NCBI GenBank assembly: GCA_964625175.1
Contig: CAZVAO010000099.1
Location: 1-8,453 of the forward strand
DNA from: CAZVAO01 sp964625175
Lineage (GTDB): Bacteria > Bacillota > UBA994 > PWPR01
DNA length: 8,453 bases
Reading direction: 5' to 3'
Shown here: in pieces, positions 1 to 5,305 of the stretch
Numbering within the stretch: the stretch's first letter is position 1
Layout of the letters: the number at the start of each line of letters is the position of its first letter
Notes under the pieces: generated by a model
What the model was told of the DNA's origin: nothing
The model's input: the letters and a program-made list of their open reading frames with translations, nothing else
The model's database searches: none
Position numbers and translations under genes: made by a program

Positions 1-16
1 AGTAATTGATGATAAA

Positions 17-61
17 TAGGGCTTACTGAATGAATCGCTAGATTTCATTCAGTAAGTCCTA
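17..61. repeat. Long inverted repeat (17-18 bp stem)
   Basis: The arms at 17-34 and 44-61 pair over 18 positions with one G·T wobble and a 9-base loop. No run of T follows on the + strand, and only a weak T-rich stretch follows on the - strand, so I do not call it a terminator. It could be the end structure of a transcript whose gene lies left of the window, or a transcript-stabilising hairpin. Confidence 0.55.
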
Positions 62-76
62 ATAGGGTACAATGCT

Positions 77-113
77 AGCGTGTTCAGTGGCTAAACTGGA
101 CACGTTTGTCTTT
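77..113 (+). terminator. Intrinsic terminator of an upstream gene
   Basis: The arms CGTGTTCAGT (79-88) and ACTGGACACG (95-104) pair with one wobble around a 6-base loop, extended by two weaker pairs at the base. They are followed directly by TTTGTCTTT. It would end a + strand transcript entering from the left of the window. Alternatively it is an attenuator in the leader of the wall hydrolase. Confidence 0.65.
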
Positions 114-308
114 AGGGAATGATTTAGGTCAAGCAAGGTGACTTAGGGATAGCGTCAAGTATCTTGCTGAGTGAATAAGTGGCCTGGAAAGGCCATTTGA
201 TGAATAAATGAGCCGCTAGTGTTACACTTGTGTTACAAAATGCTCTTTAGCATTGTAATTCTTAGGCAAGGCAAATATAATCATGATAGGAAGACATGGG
301 GTGTGGAT
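114..308 (+). other. Leader/promoter region of the wall hydrolase, unassigned structure
   Basis: No gene is visible here. A hairpin is formed by 177-184 and 191-198 (GTGGCC/GGCCAT core, loop TGGAAA). AGCAAG (132-137) can pair with CTTGCT (163-168), and AATGCT/AGCATT (239-254) makes a short hairpin. TGTTAC (231-236), 17 bases and TGTAAT (254-259) is the best promoter-like pair, but its -35 is poor. I compared the stretch by eye with c-di-GMP and c-di-AMP riboswitch consensus elements and saw no match. Confidence 0.25.
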
Positions 309-1310
309 ATGAAGAAAATAATACTATTAATGCTACTACTCGCATTTATGATCGTTACACCAACGAGTGCTGCGAGTGAAGGGGTATCAATTGTTATCAA
401 TGATCAATCGATTCAATTTGATTGTGAACCCGTTATTATTGACGGGTCGCTCTATGCACCCGTGCGGCAGATGAGTTATGCATACGGTGCGAGTGTCAAT
501 TATTATCCCAAGACCAAGACGGTGATGATCTCCTATAGAGGTTCTTCATGGGGATTCGTTCCAGGAAGTACTGGGGTTTATGCTAACGGTCGGTTTTCTG
601 ATAGCAATGTTCAAGCCATTAACCAGGATGGAACTGTAATGGTTCCTGTACGTTTCTTGTCTGAGGTATTAGGCTTTCGTGTGACCTGGCAAAAAGAAAC
701 AAGAACGGCTATCTTGAGTAATAACTCTGATGCCCCACCAGAAGCACTTGTGTCGGGGGATATTATGGGGGAGGCACAGGCCACCGCTCAGCAAATGGCC
801 GACTATCTCTTAAAATACAATCCGAATCCTTTGATCTCTTGTACAGCATTCGAGTTAGCAACGATTTACTTGGAAGAAGGCGCTATTGAAGGCGTGAGGG
901 GCGATATTGCTTTTGCCCAAAGTATTCATGAAACCGGTTTCTTCCGATTTGGTGGGTCTGTTTTGCCTGAACAGTATAACTTTGCGGGTTTAGGAGCCAC
1001 TGGTGGTGGTACGAGTGGTCTATACTTTGCAAGTGTCCGCGAAGGGGTGCGTGCCCAAATCCAACATTTAAAGGCTTATGCGTCGGCCTTAGGCTTAGAA
1101 CAAGCGTGTGTGGATCCTCGATTTACATATGTTTCAAGAGCAACAGCTATCCATGTTGAACAATTGGCACAGGCATTGAATACAAGTGGTACAGGTTGGG
1201 CATATCCTGGATATGATACATCGCGTTACTCTTCTGCGGCTGAAGCCTATGCTGCTGAGCAGACTTACGGACAACTGATCTTAAAACATCTAAAGAATAT
1301 TTTAAAATAA
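309..1310 (+). CDS. Secreted cell-wall glucosaminidase with N-terminal copper-amine-oxidase-like domain
   Basis: The protein has 333 residues. The start at 309 gives a clean signal peptide: MKK, a hydrophobic core to about residue 17, and a likely cut near TSA-AS (residues 19-23). An upstream in-frame ATG at 219 would put 30 charged residues before the signal and is rejected; a GTG at 303 is also possible. Residues about 26-137 are a copper amine oxidase N-terminal-type repeat domain (LYAPVRQMSYAYGA and VMVPVRFLSEVLGF are its two PVR-helix motifs), probably a wall- or carbohydrate-binding module. Residues about 175-330 match the glucosaminidase (LytG/FlgJ-type) fold: AQSIHETGFFRFGG carries the likely catalytic Glu208, followed by YNFAGLGATGGG and the helical end. 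The inferred role is cleavage of N-acetylglucosaminyl bonds in peptidoglycan outside the cell. The gene stands alone; I see no clear hairpin-plus-T terminator before the next promoter. Confidence 0.88.
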   Translation: MKKIILLMLLLAFMIVTPTSAASEGVSIVINDQSIQFDCEPVIIDGSLYAPVRQMSYAYGASVNYYPKTKTVMISYRGSSWGFVPGSTGVYANGRFSDSNVQAINQDGTVMVPVRFLSEVLGFRVTWQKETRTAILSNNSDAPPEALVSGDIMGEAQATAQQMADYLLKYNPNPLISCTAFELATIYLEEGAIEGVRGDIAFAQSIHETGFFRFGGSVLPEQYNFAGLGATGGGTSGLYFASVREGVRAQIQHLKAYASALGLEQACVDPRFTYVSRATAIHVEQLAQALNTSGTGWAYPGYDTSRYSSAAEAYAAEQTYGQLILKHLKNILK

Positions 1311-1399
1311 ATTAATGTATTATTATTAGAAAAACAACAAAATTCGCTTATAAAAAATACGACTTTAACTTAAATTTATGTTAAAAACACAAAATGGCA

Positions 1400-1428
1400 T
1401 TGCGGAATCAATATACCTCTTATATAAT
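1400..1428 (+). promoter_or_regulatory. Sigma-A-type promoter of the 128-residue secreted protein
   Basis: TTGCGG (1400-1405), a 17-base spacer and a perfect TATAAT (1423-1428) lie just upstream of a GGAGGT ribosome site (1446-1451), six bases before the ATG at 1458. It is the best promoter match in the window and suggests strong housekeeping expression. Confidence 0.8.
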
Positions 1429-1457
1429 TTAGCTATAGATTATATGGAGGTATTATC

Positions 1458-1844
1458 ATGATAAAGAGATTAAGCTCAGGAATACTGATTTTATTATTAG
1501 CAGTTGTATTGTTTACCAATGTGGCATTTGCAACACCAGGTACGAATAGTGACTATAAAGCAGTCGTTAATGCCGTTGAGCGCTTGAATGATAATATAGT
1601 CGTTAAGGTCGAGAACGCACAGGAAGCAGCTGATGCTGTGATTGCGATATATGGCGAATCGGAAGTTGCCGTAGAACTAGTTGATGTTATCATTACAGAA
1701 TTAATTGAAGAAACCAATGCTATGGTCGACAAAGTTATTCGATTTGCTGATCTACATGATATTATCGTTAGCTGTGAGTTGCAGGCTTACGAAGTGGGTG
1801 GACAAGTTGTAATTATTGATCCATTATTTATCATGTCGGATTAA
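1458..1844 (+). CDS. Small secreted protein of unknown function
   Basis: The protein has 128 residues and I do not recognise the family. Residues 1-25 form a classical signal peptide (MIKR, long hydrophobic core, AFA before the likely cut at 25/26). The mature part of about 103 residues is acidic and looks mostly helical to about residue 100 (ERLNDNIVVKVENAQEAADAV, then a valine/glutamate-rich helix). It ends with a short beta-like tail (YEVGGQVVIIDPLF). A single cysteine at residue 106 rules out an internal disulfide. No membrane anchor, lipobox or sortase motif is seen, so it is probably released or loosely wall-bound. It has its own strong promoter and terminator, so it is a monocistronic gene. 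High Val/Ile/Glu content could suit an oligomerising surface protein, but that is a guess. Confidence 0.8.
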   Translation: MIKRLSSGILILLLAVVLFTNVAFATPGTNSDYKAVVNAVERLNDNIVVKVENAQEAADAVIAIYGESEVAVELVDVIITELIEETNAMVDKVIRFADLHDIIVSCELQAYEVGGQVVIIDPLFIMSD

Positions 1845-1906
1845 ATCATCTAGAACATTTAAGCATCTTTTTGTAAGATATTCTCCTTAATTCATAAACA
1901 GTTACG

Positions 1907-1949
1907 AAAACAGCGTTTTGCCATTTGGTGAAGCGCTGTTTTATTTGTG
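1907..1949 (+). terminator. Intrinsic terminator after the 128-residue secreted protein
   Basis: AAAACAGCG (1907-1915) pairs with CGCTGTTTT (1934-1942), and the inner bases continue the stem through wobble pairs to a tiny loop. The T-rich tail TTTTATTTGT runs from the 3' arm. The hairpin ends the transcript begun at the 1400-1428 promoter. Confidence 0.85.
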
Positions 1950-1977
1950 TAATTTTCTACTAATCCTCAGTGAAGTT

Positions 1978-1986
1978 TGTTATAAT
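1978..1986 (+). promoter_or_regulatory. Extended -10 promoter of the HD-GYP/tmk operon
   Basis: TGTTATAAT (1978-1986) is a perfect TATAAT with the TG one base upstream that marks an extended -10. The -35 region (about 1958-1963) is poor, which is common when TGn is present. The start codon lies 36 bases downstream behind AAAGGTG. Confidence 0.65.
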
Positions 1987-2021
1987 ATATACTTGAAGAG
2001 AGAAGAGAAAAAGGTGTTAAA

Positions 2022-2960
2022 ATGAAAGGTTTTTATTTTAAAAAAAATGGACAGTCTTTAGAAAAAGTGACTCAAAATTCAGGCACACTTGATTTATTGG
2101 CAAGCGGTGATGGCACAGAAATTTTATTACAAGAAATTGCTGCCGATAAGATTATTCAGATTGCGCCGCCAGCAGAAGCAGGCGTGATGGAATTTTTCTT
2201 TGTTATGTCTGGTCGGTTAGAGCTCAAAAATGAAGATGGCAGTGTTGAGATACTAGAAAGCGGCGATTATTTTTATGCCTTGAATATTCAAGGTAAGATA
2301 TATCTAAAAACAATGGTAACCACCAAATTATTATATGTCTCATCAACACCAATTTTCCACTATATTAGCAACCAAATTAAGCATCTCATGGACATGGTAA
2401 AATCTGTGGAAGAAAAGGATTTCTATACGCACAGTCATGGTCAGCGTGTGCAGAAGTATGCGAGAGCTATTGCTGATCGTTTGGGATTTAAAGGACAACA
2501 ACTGGAAAATATCTTATACGCCTCCTTGTTCCATGATATTGGCAAGGTGCGGATGTCGGATGATATTATTGCGAGCACGAGAATGCCGACATCTGAGGAA
2601 TGGGATCTCATTAAGCAGCATCCTCTCGACGGCAAAGAAATCGTAGAGGGAACCTTCCTACACGCAATTGGCGAGATCATTGCTCAACATCACGAACGCC
2701 TCGATGGCAAAGGGTATCCATCTGGCATTATGGGTGATGGCATTTGTATGGAATCACGGATTATTGGTGTCGTGGATGCCTATGACGCTATGACAACAAA
2801 CCGGACTTATCGCAAAGCCTTATCCCCAAGAGAAGCTGTTAATGAATTAGAAGCGAATAAGCATTCACAATTTGATCCGCAAGTGGTGGATATTTTTATT
2901 GATCTGCTTCAGAAGGAAGGGGTTGTCACACCGACTCCTGAGGATCATACCAATGGCTAA
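2022..2960 (+). CDS. Cupin plus HD-GYP domain protein, probable cyclic-di-GMP phosphodiesterase
   Basis: The protein has 312 residues. Residues about 30-108 form a cupin-like barrel (EFFFVMSGRLEL..ESGDYFYAL) that lacks the usual metal-binding histidines, so it is probably a sensor or dimerisation module. Residues about 125-300 are a complete HD-GYP domain: HSHG (137-140), FHDIGK with His171-Asp172, KQHP (His200), AQHHERLDGKGYPSG (His223-His224, GYP 231-233), and RIIGVVDAYDAMTTNRTYRKAL (Asp252). All signature metal ligands are present, so c-di-GMP hydrolysis is expected. There is no signal peptide or membrane segment, so it is cytoplasmic. AAAGGTG sits five bases before the ATG. The last eight bases overlap the thymidylate kinase gene. 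The signal sensed by the cupin part is unknown. Confidence 0.9.
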   Translation: MKGFYFKKNGQSLEKVTQNSGTLDLLASGDGTEILLQEIAADKIIQIAPPAEAGVMEFFFVMSGRLELKNEDGSVEILESGDYFYALNIQGKIYLKTMVTTKLLYVSSTPIFHYISNQIKHLMDMVKSVEEKDFYTHSHGQRVQKYARAIADRLGFKGQQLENILYASLFHDIGKVRMSDDIIASTRMPTSEEWDLIKQHPLDGKEIVEGTFLHAIGEIIAQHHERLDGKGYPSGIMGDGICMESRIIGVVDAYDAMTTNRTYRKALSPREAVNELEANKHSQFDPQVVDIFIDLLQKEGVVTPTPEDHTNG

Positions 2961-3642
2961 GGGGATTTTGATTGTTATTGAAGGCACGGATGGTAGTGGC
3001 AAGGCCACTCAATCTAACCTTTTATACCAGAACTTACTTCAAGAATATGATCGGGTATGTAAAGTTGAATATCCGAATTATGCATCAGAGTCTGCAGGCC
3101 CAGTTAAAATGTATTTGCGCGGGGATTTTGGACCACATGCAGAAGATGTCAATCCCTATGCTGCCTCTACACTTTTTGCAGTTGATCGCTTTGCATCCTA
3201 TGTCAGTGGCTGGAAAGATTTCTACCAAAGTGGGGGAATCGTGATCGCCGATCGTTACACAACGGCCAATATGGTACATCAGGCTGCAAAGAGTGGGAGT
3301 ATAGAGGAATCAGATCAGTTTTTAACATGGCTGATTGATCTGGAATTTGGTAAATTGGAATTGCCTGAGCCAGACTTGGTATTTTTCTTAGATGTGCCGC
3401 CCCAAATGTCAGGGACACTACTGGCAAAACGGCAAAAGTTTAATGATGAAGCGGCAGACATCCATGAAGCAGACCATAACCATATTTTAGCCGCCTATAA
3501 TAGTGCGTATCGTGTCGCTAGAAAATATGGCTGGCAAGTAATTAAATGCACAAAAGGTGCAGAAATGCGGACGATTAATGATATTCAGGAGGAGCTTAAA
3601 AACATCACCCTTGAATTATTGTCTAAAACCATAAAAGAATAA
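2953..3642 (+). CDS. tmk: Thymidylate kinase (dTMP kinase)
   Basis: The protein has 229 residues, close to the usual dTMP kinase length. It is predicted to phosphorylate dTMP to dTDP with ATP in DNA precursor synthesis. It shows VIEGTDGSGKATQS (P-loop, residues 11-18), a substrate-site FAVDRFASY (76-83), the IADRYTTANMVHQ motif (DRY at 100-102), and a beta strand LVFFLDVPP. The flexible lid follows about residue 160. Ala18 stands where the P-loop usually has Ser or Thr. The ATG at 2953 is chosen because GAGGA (2940-2944) lies eight bases upstream and MAKGILIVIEG is the normal N terminus; further upstream in-frame codons add unrelated sequence. It overlaps the HD-GYP gene by eight bases, so translation is probably coupled. 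Confidence 0.92.
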   Translation: MAKGILIVIEGTDGSGKATQSNLLYQNLLQEYDRVCKVEYPNYASESAGPVKMYLRGDFGPHAEDVNPYAASTLFAVDRFASYVSGWKDFYQSGGIVIADRYTTANMVHQAAKSGSIEESDQFLTWLIDLEFGKLELPEPDLVFFLDVPPQMSGTLLAKRQKFNDEAADIHEADHNHILAAYNSAYRVARKYGWQVIKCTKGAEMRTINDIQEELKNITLELLSKTIKE

Positions 3643-3648
3643 TATTAT

Positions 3649-3690
3649 AAAGGGATTGCTCGTAATATATTATGAGCAATCCCTTTTCTT
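3649..3690 (+). terminator. Intrinsic terminator of the HD-GYP/tmk operon
   Basis: AAAGGGATTGCTC (3649-3661) pairs perfectly with GAGCAATCCCTTT (3674-3686), and the inner AT-rich bases extend the stem. TTTTCTTT follows. The - strand reading is also T-rich (TTTATAATATT), so it may also stop the convergent redoxin operon. Confidence 0.88.
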
Positions 3691-3718
3691 TGATATCTAT
3701 TTGATATGAAAACCAGTC

Positions 3719-3756
3719 ATACAAGTCCATGCACGTCATATGCACTTGTATTTTTT
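3719..3756 (+). terminator. Second terminator-like hairpin in the convergent gap
   Basis: ATACAAGT (3719-3726) and ACTTGTAT (3744-3751) pair, extended by CAT/ATG after one mismatch, and TTTTTT (3751-3756) overlaps the end of the 3' arm. It faces the same way as tmk and would back up the first terminator, shielding the oppositely directed DUF896 gene. A role for the - strand operon is possible, but T-tract support on that strand is weak. Confidence 0.55.
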
Positions 3757-3789
3757 GAATAGTGGATGATCAATCACATAGAGTGTCAG

Positions 3790-3963
3790 CTACTCTTTAC
3801 GCTTAATATCGGCTTCATCCAGCTGGCGCTTTAGATTGGCTTTGATATCGTGAAGATAAACCTTTTTAAGCTGCTCATATTCAGCAGCTTCAGCGATAGA
3901 CAATGGGGCTATTTTTTTTTGCTTTGCCAATTCATTCAAACGACAAAGATCTTTTTCGTTCAT
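3790..3963 (-). CDS. DUF896 (YnzC-like) family small cytoplasmic protein
   Basis: The protein has 57 residues and starts with MNEKDLCRLNELAKQKK. The layout matches the DUF896/YnzC family: R-x-NELAKxKK, then an LS/LT-x-x-E turn (LSIAEAAEYEQLKKVY), then a helix K-x-NLKRQLDEADI. Family members are short two-helix proteins, usually about 60-80 residues; their molecular function is not established. The start codon abuts the redoxin stop (TAG then ATG with no gap), and GGGGAAAA just upstream inside the redoxin gene can serve as a weak ribosome site, so translation is likely coupled to read-through of the upstream TGA codons. Codons 14-18 contain a run of nine A on the coding strand, a possible slippage site, but the frame is intact. 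Confidence 0.78.
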   Translation of the reverse strand: MNEKDLCRLNELAKQKKIAPLSIAEAAEYEQLKKVYLHDIKANLKRQLDEADIKRKE

Positions 3964-4425
3964 CTAATTTTCCCCGATTGAAGCCAATACTTCAATCATT
4001 TTCTCTTCAGTAGGGCGATCAGACCAATGCGTACCAACATATTTATAAATGACATTTTGTTGCTGATCAACAATGACGGTTGCGACTTTAGCAATTATTT
4101 TACCATTCTTTTCTGCGGTGTCGCTTGCACCATAAGCGCAAATGGAATCGCGAGCCTCATCACTGACAACCATAAAGGGGAGTTCTAAACTCTCTTTAAA
4201 CTGACGAGCTTCCTCTGGCGTATCCACACTAATTGCGATAATCTGGGTTTGATGCTGATTAAAAGAATCCATAAATTGTCGAACACGCGACAACTGCTTT
4301 CTTCAGGCACCTCACCACATTCCGCGGTAAAACAGTAGTAAAGCAGGACCATCTTGAAGCACTTGGCTTAACGTGACATCGTTTCCGTAGCCATCTGGTA
4401 AACTAAAATCAACAAACTTCTGCAT
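3964..4425 (-). CDS. Peroxiredoxin-like selenoprotein with two selenocysteines (UxxU, SelL-related)
   Basis: Read from the ATG at 4425, this gives 153 residues if two in-frame TGA codons are decoded: codon 38 (4314-4312) and codon 41 (4305-4303). The protein has a thioredoxin-fold AhpC/TSA-type layout: VDFSLPDG, ALLLFYRGMW, then U38-G-A-U41-RKQL, IIAISVDTPEEARQF, LPFMVVSDE, and VIVDQQQNVIYKYVG. The two TGAs fall exactly where the family has the catalytic Cys pair W-C-x-x-C-R, and both sides continue in the same frame with normal coding. A strong AGGAGG (4435-4440) sits nine bases before the ATG, inside the nucleosidase gene; the two genes overlap by 17 bases. A hairpin at 4274-4295 fits a bacterial SECIS element. 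Known relatives (selenoprotein L) form a diselenide; the reductant and substrate here are unknown. One ordinary cysteine remains (Cys96). An automatic call would start at a TTG (4293) and lose the active site. A pseudogene is much less likely. Confidence 0.85.
4274..4295 (-). promoter_or_regulatory. Candidate bacterial SECIS hairpin
   Basis: On the - strand, AGTTGTCG pairs with CGACAATT (8 bp, one G·U) around the loop CGUGUU. The loop has a G in its second position, as bacterial SECIS loops generally do. The loop begins 24 bases after the first TGA and 15 bases after the second, close to the usual spacing for SelB-dependent selenocysteine insertion. It lies wholly inside the coding region, as expected in bacteria. 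One hairpin may have to serve both codons. Confidence 0.6.
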
Positions 4426-5122
4426 GGTTAATGACCTCCTCAATAAGGTTTTGGGCGAGTTGGGCTAAGTTTTGCATAGCCATTGGTAAGAATTCACTAT
4501 AATCTGCGTGAGCTTTTCCATCTGCTTGATCGGAAATACTGCGGATAATAATCCAAGGAATTTCGTGTAGATAGGCTGCTTGGGCCCATGCAGCACTCTC
4601 CATATCGACCGCTGTTCCTCCAAATAGTTGGCGAATCTCTTGACCTTTAGTATTTGTGACAAAACAATCACCAGAAAGTAATTGACCTATAATTGTAGCT
4701 GCTTCTAGATTCAGCGCTTTGCTAATCGTTATTGCGAGTTTATTCAGCGTTATATCAGCGGGGAAATCAGAAGTTGCCATCTGTGGAATAATCCCATGGG
4801 CATAGCCGAACGCAGTAGCATCGACATCGTATTGTTGCGCACTGCTACTGACAACAAGGTCGCCAATCTTTACTTGGGGGTCAATACCACCCGCCACTCC
4901 GAGTCCAATAACACAGTCTGGTTGTAATTTGGTTATGGCTGCACTGCTAGCCGCTGCGGCATTAACCTTCCCAATCCCTGTTATCGTTAGATAAACCTCT
5001 CTATTGGCTTGCTTCATCAGGATTGGGTAGTGGTCATCATAGGGGCACTCTGGAAAGGGAATGGTTTTTTTGATCTCAGCATATTCACTTGGCATTGCAC
5101 ATAACAATAAAATTTTCTTCAT
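4409..5122 (-). CDS. mtnN: 5'-methylthioadenosine/S-adenosylhomocysteine nucleosidase
   Basis: The protein has 237 residues, near the usual 230. It is predicted to hydrolyse methylthioadenosine and S-adenosylhomocysteine to adenine plus the thioribose or ribosyl-homocysteine, in methyl-cycle salvage in the cytoplasm. The evidence is the N terminus KILLLCAMPSEYAEI (Glu in the catalytic AMxxE motif), TGIGKVNAAAASS, VIGLGVAGG, QYDVDATAFGY, GQLLSGDCFV, AVDMESAAWAQAAY (catalytic Glu of the ME-S-A motif) and IIRSISDQADG (catalytic Asp). Futalosine or other purine nucleosidases are related, but the DVDATAFGY and ISD motifs favour MtnN. AGGAG (5130-5134) sits seven bases before the ATG. It is the first gene of a three-gene operon with the selenoprotein and DUF896 genes. 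Confidence 0.92.
   Translation of the reverse strand: MKKILLLCAMPSEYAEIKKTIPFPECPYDDHYPILMKQANREVYLTITGIGKVNAAAASSAAITKLQPDCVIGLGVAGGIDPQVKIGDLVVSSSAQQYDVDATAFGYAHGIIPQMATSDFPADITLNKLAITISKALNLEAATIIGQLLSGDCFVTNTKGQEIRQLFGGTAVDMESAAWAQAAYLHEIPWIIIRSISDQADGKAHADYSEFLPMAMQNLAQLAQNLIEEVINHAEVC
4435..4440 (-). promoter_or_regulatory. Ribosome binding site that fixes the selenoprotein start
   Basis: AGGAGG on the - strand, nine bases before the ATG at 4425, is a full Shine-Dalgarno match located inside the end of the nucleosidase gene. It supports translation starting upstream of both TGA codons and argues against the internal TTG start at 4293. Confidence 0.8.
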
Positions 5123-5143
5123 GACTAATCTCCTATTTTTATA

Positions 5144-5172
5144 ATTTTACCATGTTTGAGCAGTGGGTACAA
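5144..5172 (-). promoter_or_regulatory. Promoter of the mtnN-selenoprotein-DUF896 operon
   Basis: On the - strand, TTGTAC (5172-5167), a 17-base spacer and TAAAAT (5149-5144) lie upstream of the AGGAG and ATG of mtnN. TG one base before the -10 adds an extended -10. It is the only good promoter seen for this operon. Confidence 0.6.
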
Positions 5173-5263
5173 TCAAGCAGTAAACAAAGAACACTTGAAC
5201 TTGAAAATTCACCGGAGCATAACCACTATGACGTTCAATAAGTGTGCACAGTCTTTTCAGCTG

Positions 5264-5272
5264 TGTTACAAT
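5264..5272 (+). promoter_or_regulatory. Candidate extended -10 promoter of the two-component operon
   Basis: TGTTACAAT (5264-5272) fits an extended -10 and lies 33 bases before the regulator start. The upstream bases hold a perfect 8-base palindrome TGTGCACA (5243-5250) and the inverted pair CACAG/CTGTG (5247-5251, 5261-5265) where a -35 would be, a plausible operator, possibly for self-control. No good -35 is visible. Confidence 0.45.
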
Positions 5273-5305
5273 TTATATATCAATATGATGATAGTTGGTG
5301 ATAAA

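Noticed and set aside
114..218. c-di-GMP or c-di-AMP riboswitch before the wall hydrolase
   Set aside because: The conserved core blocks of those riboswitches, as I know them, are not present.
219..308. Extension of the wall hydrolase to the ATG at 219
   Set aside because: It would place 30 residues, several charged, before a classical signal peptide, and no ribosome site precedes it.
2437..3427. Open frames in other registers inside the HD-GYP and tmk genes
   Set aside because: They lie wholly or largely within well-supported genes, lack ribosome sites and have no recognisable domains.
3964..4293. Redoxin gene starting at the TTG at 4293 (109 residues)
   Set aside because: This would drop the catalytic motif and first strands of the fold. 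The AGGAGG-supported ATG at 4425 in the same frame restores a full-length protein if the TGAs are read as selenocysteine.
3964..4425. Redoxin as a pseudogene with two nonsense mutations
   Set aside because: Both stops are TGA, fall exactly on the two redox cysteine codons, and the rest of the frame is undamaged, with a suitable hairpin downstream. It would return only if selenocysteine genes are absent from the genome.
5156..5305. Extension of the response regulator to an in-frame start at 5156
   Set aside because: It would add 50 residues with no receiver homology and would overlap the mtnN promoter and the regulator's own -10.
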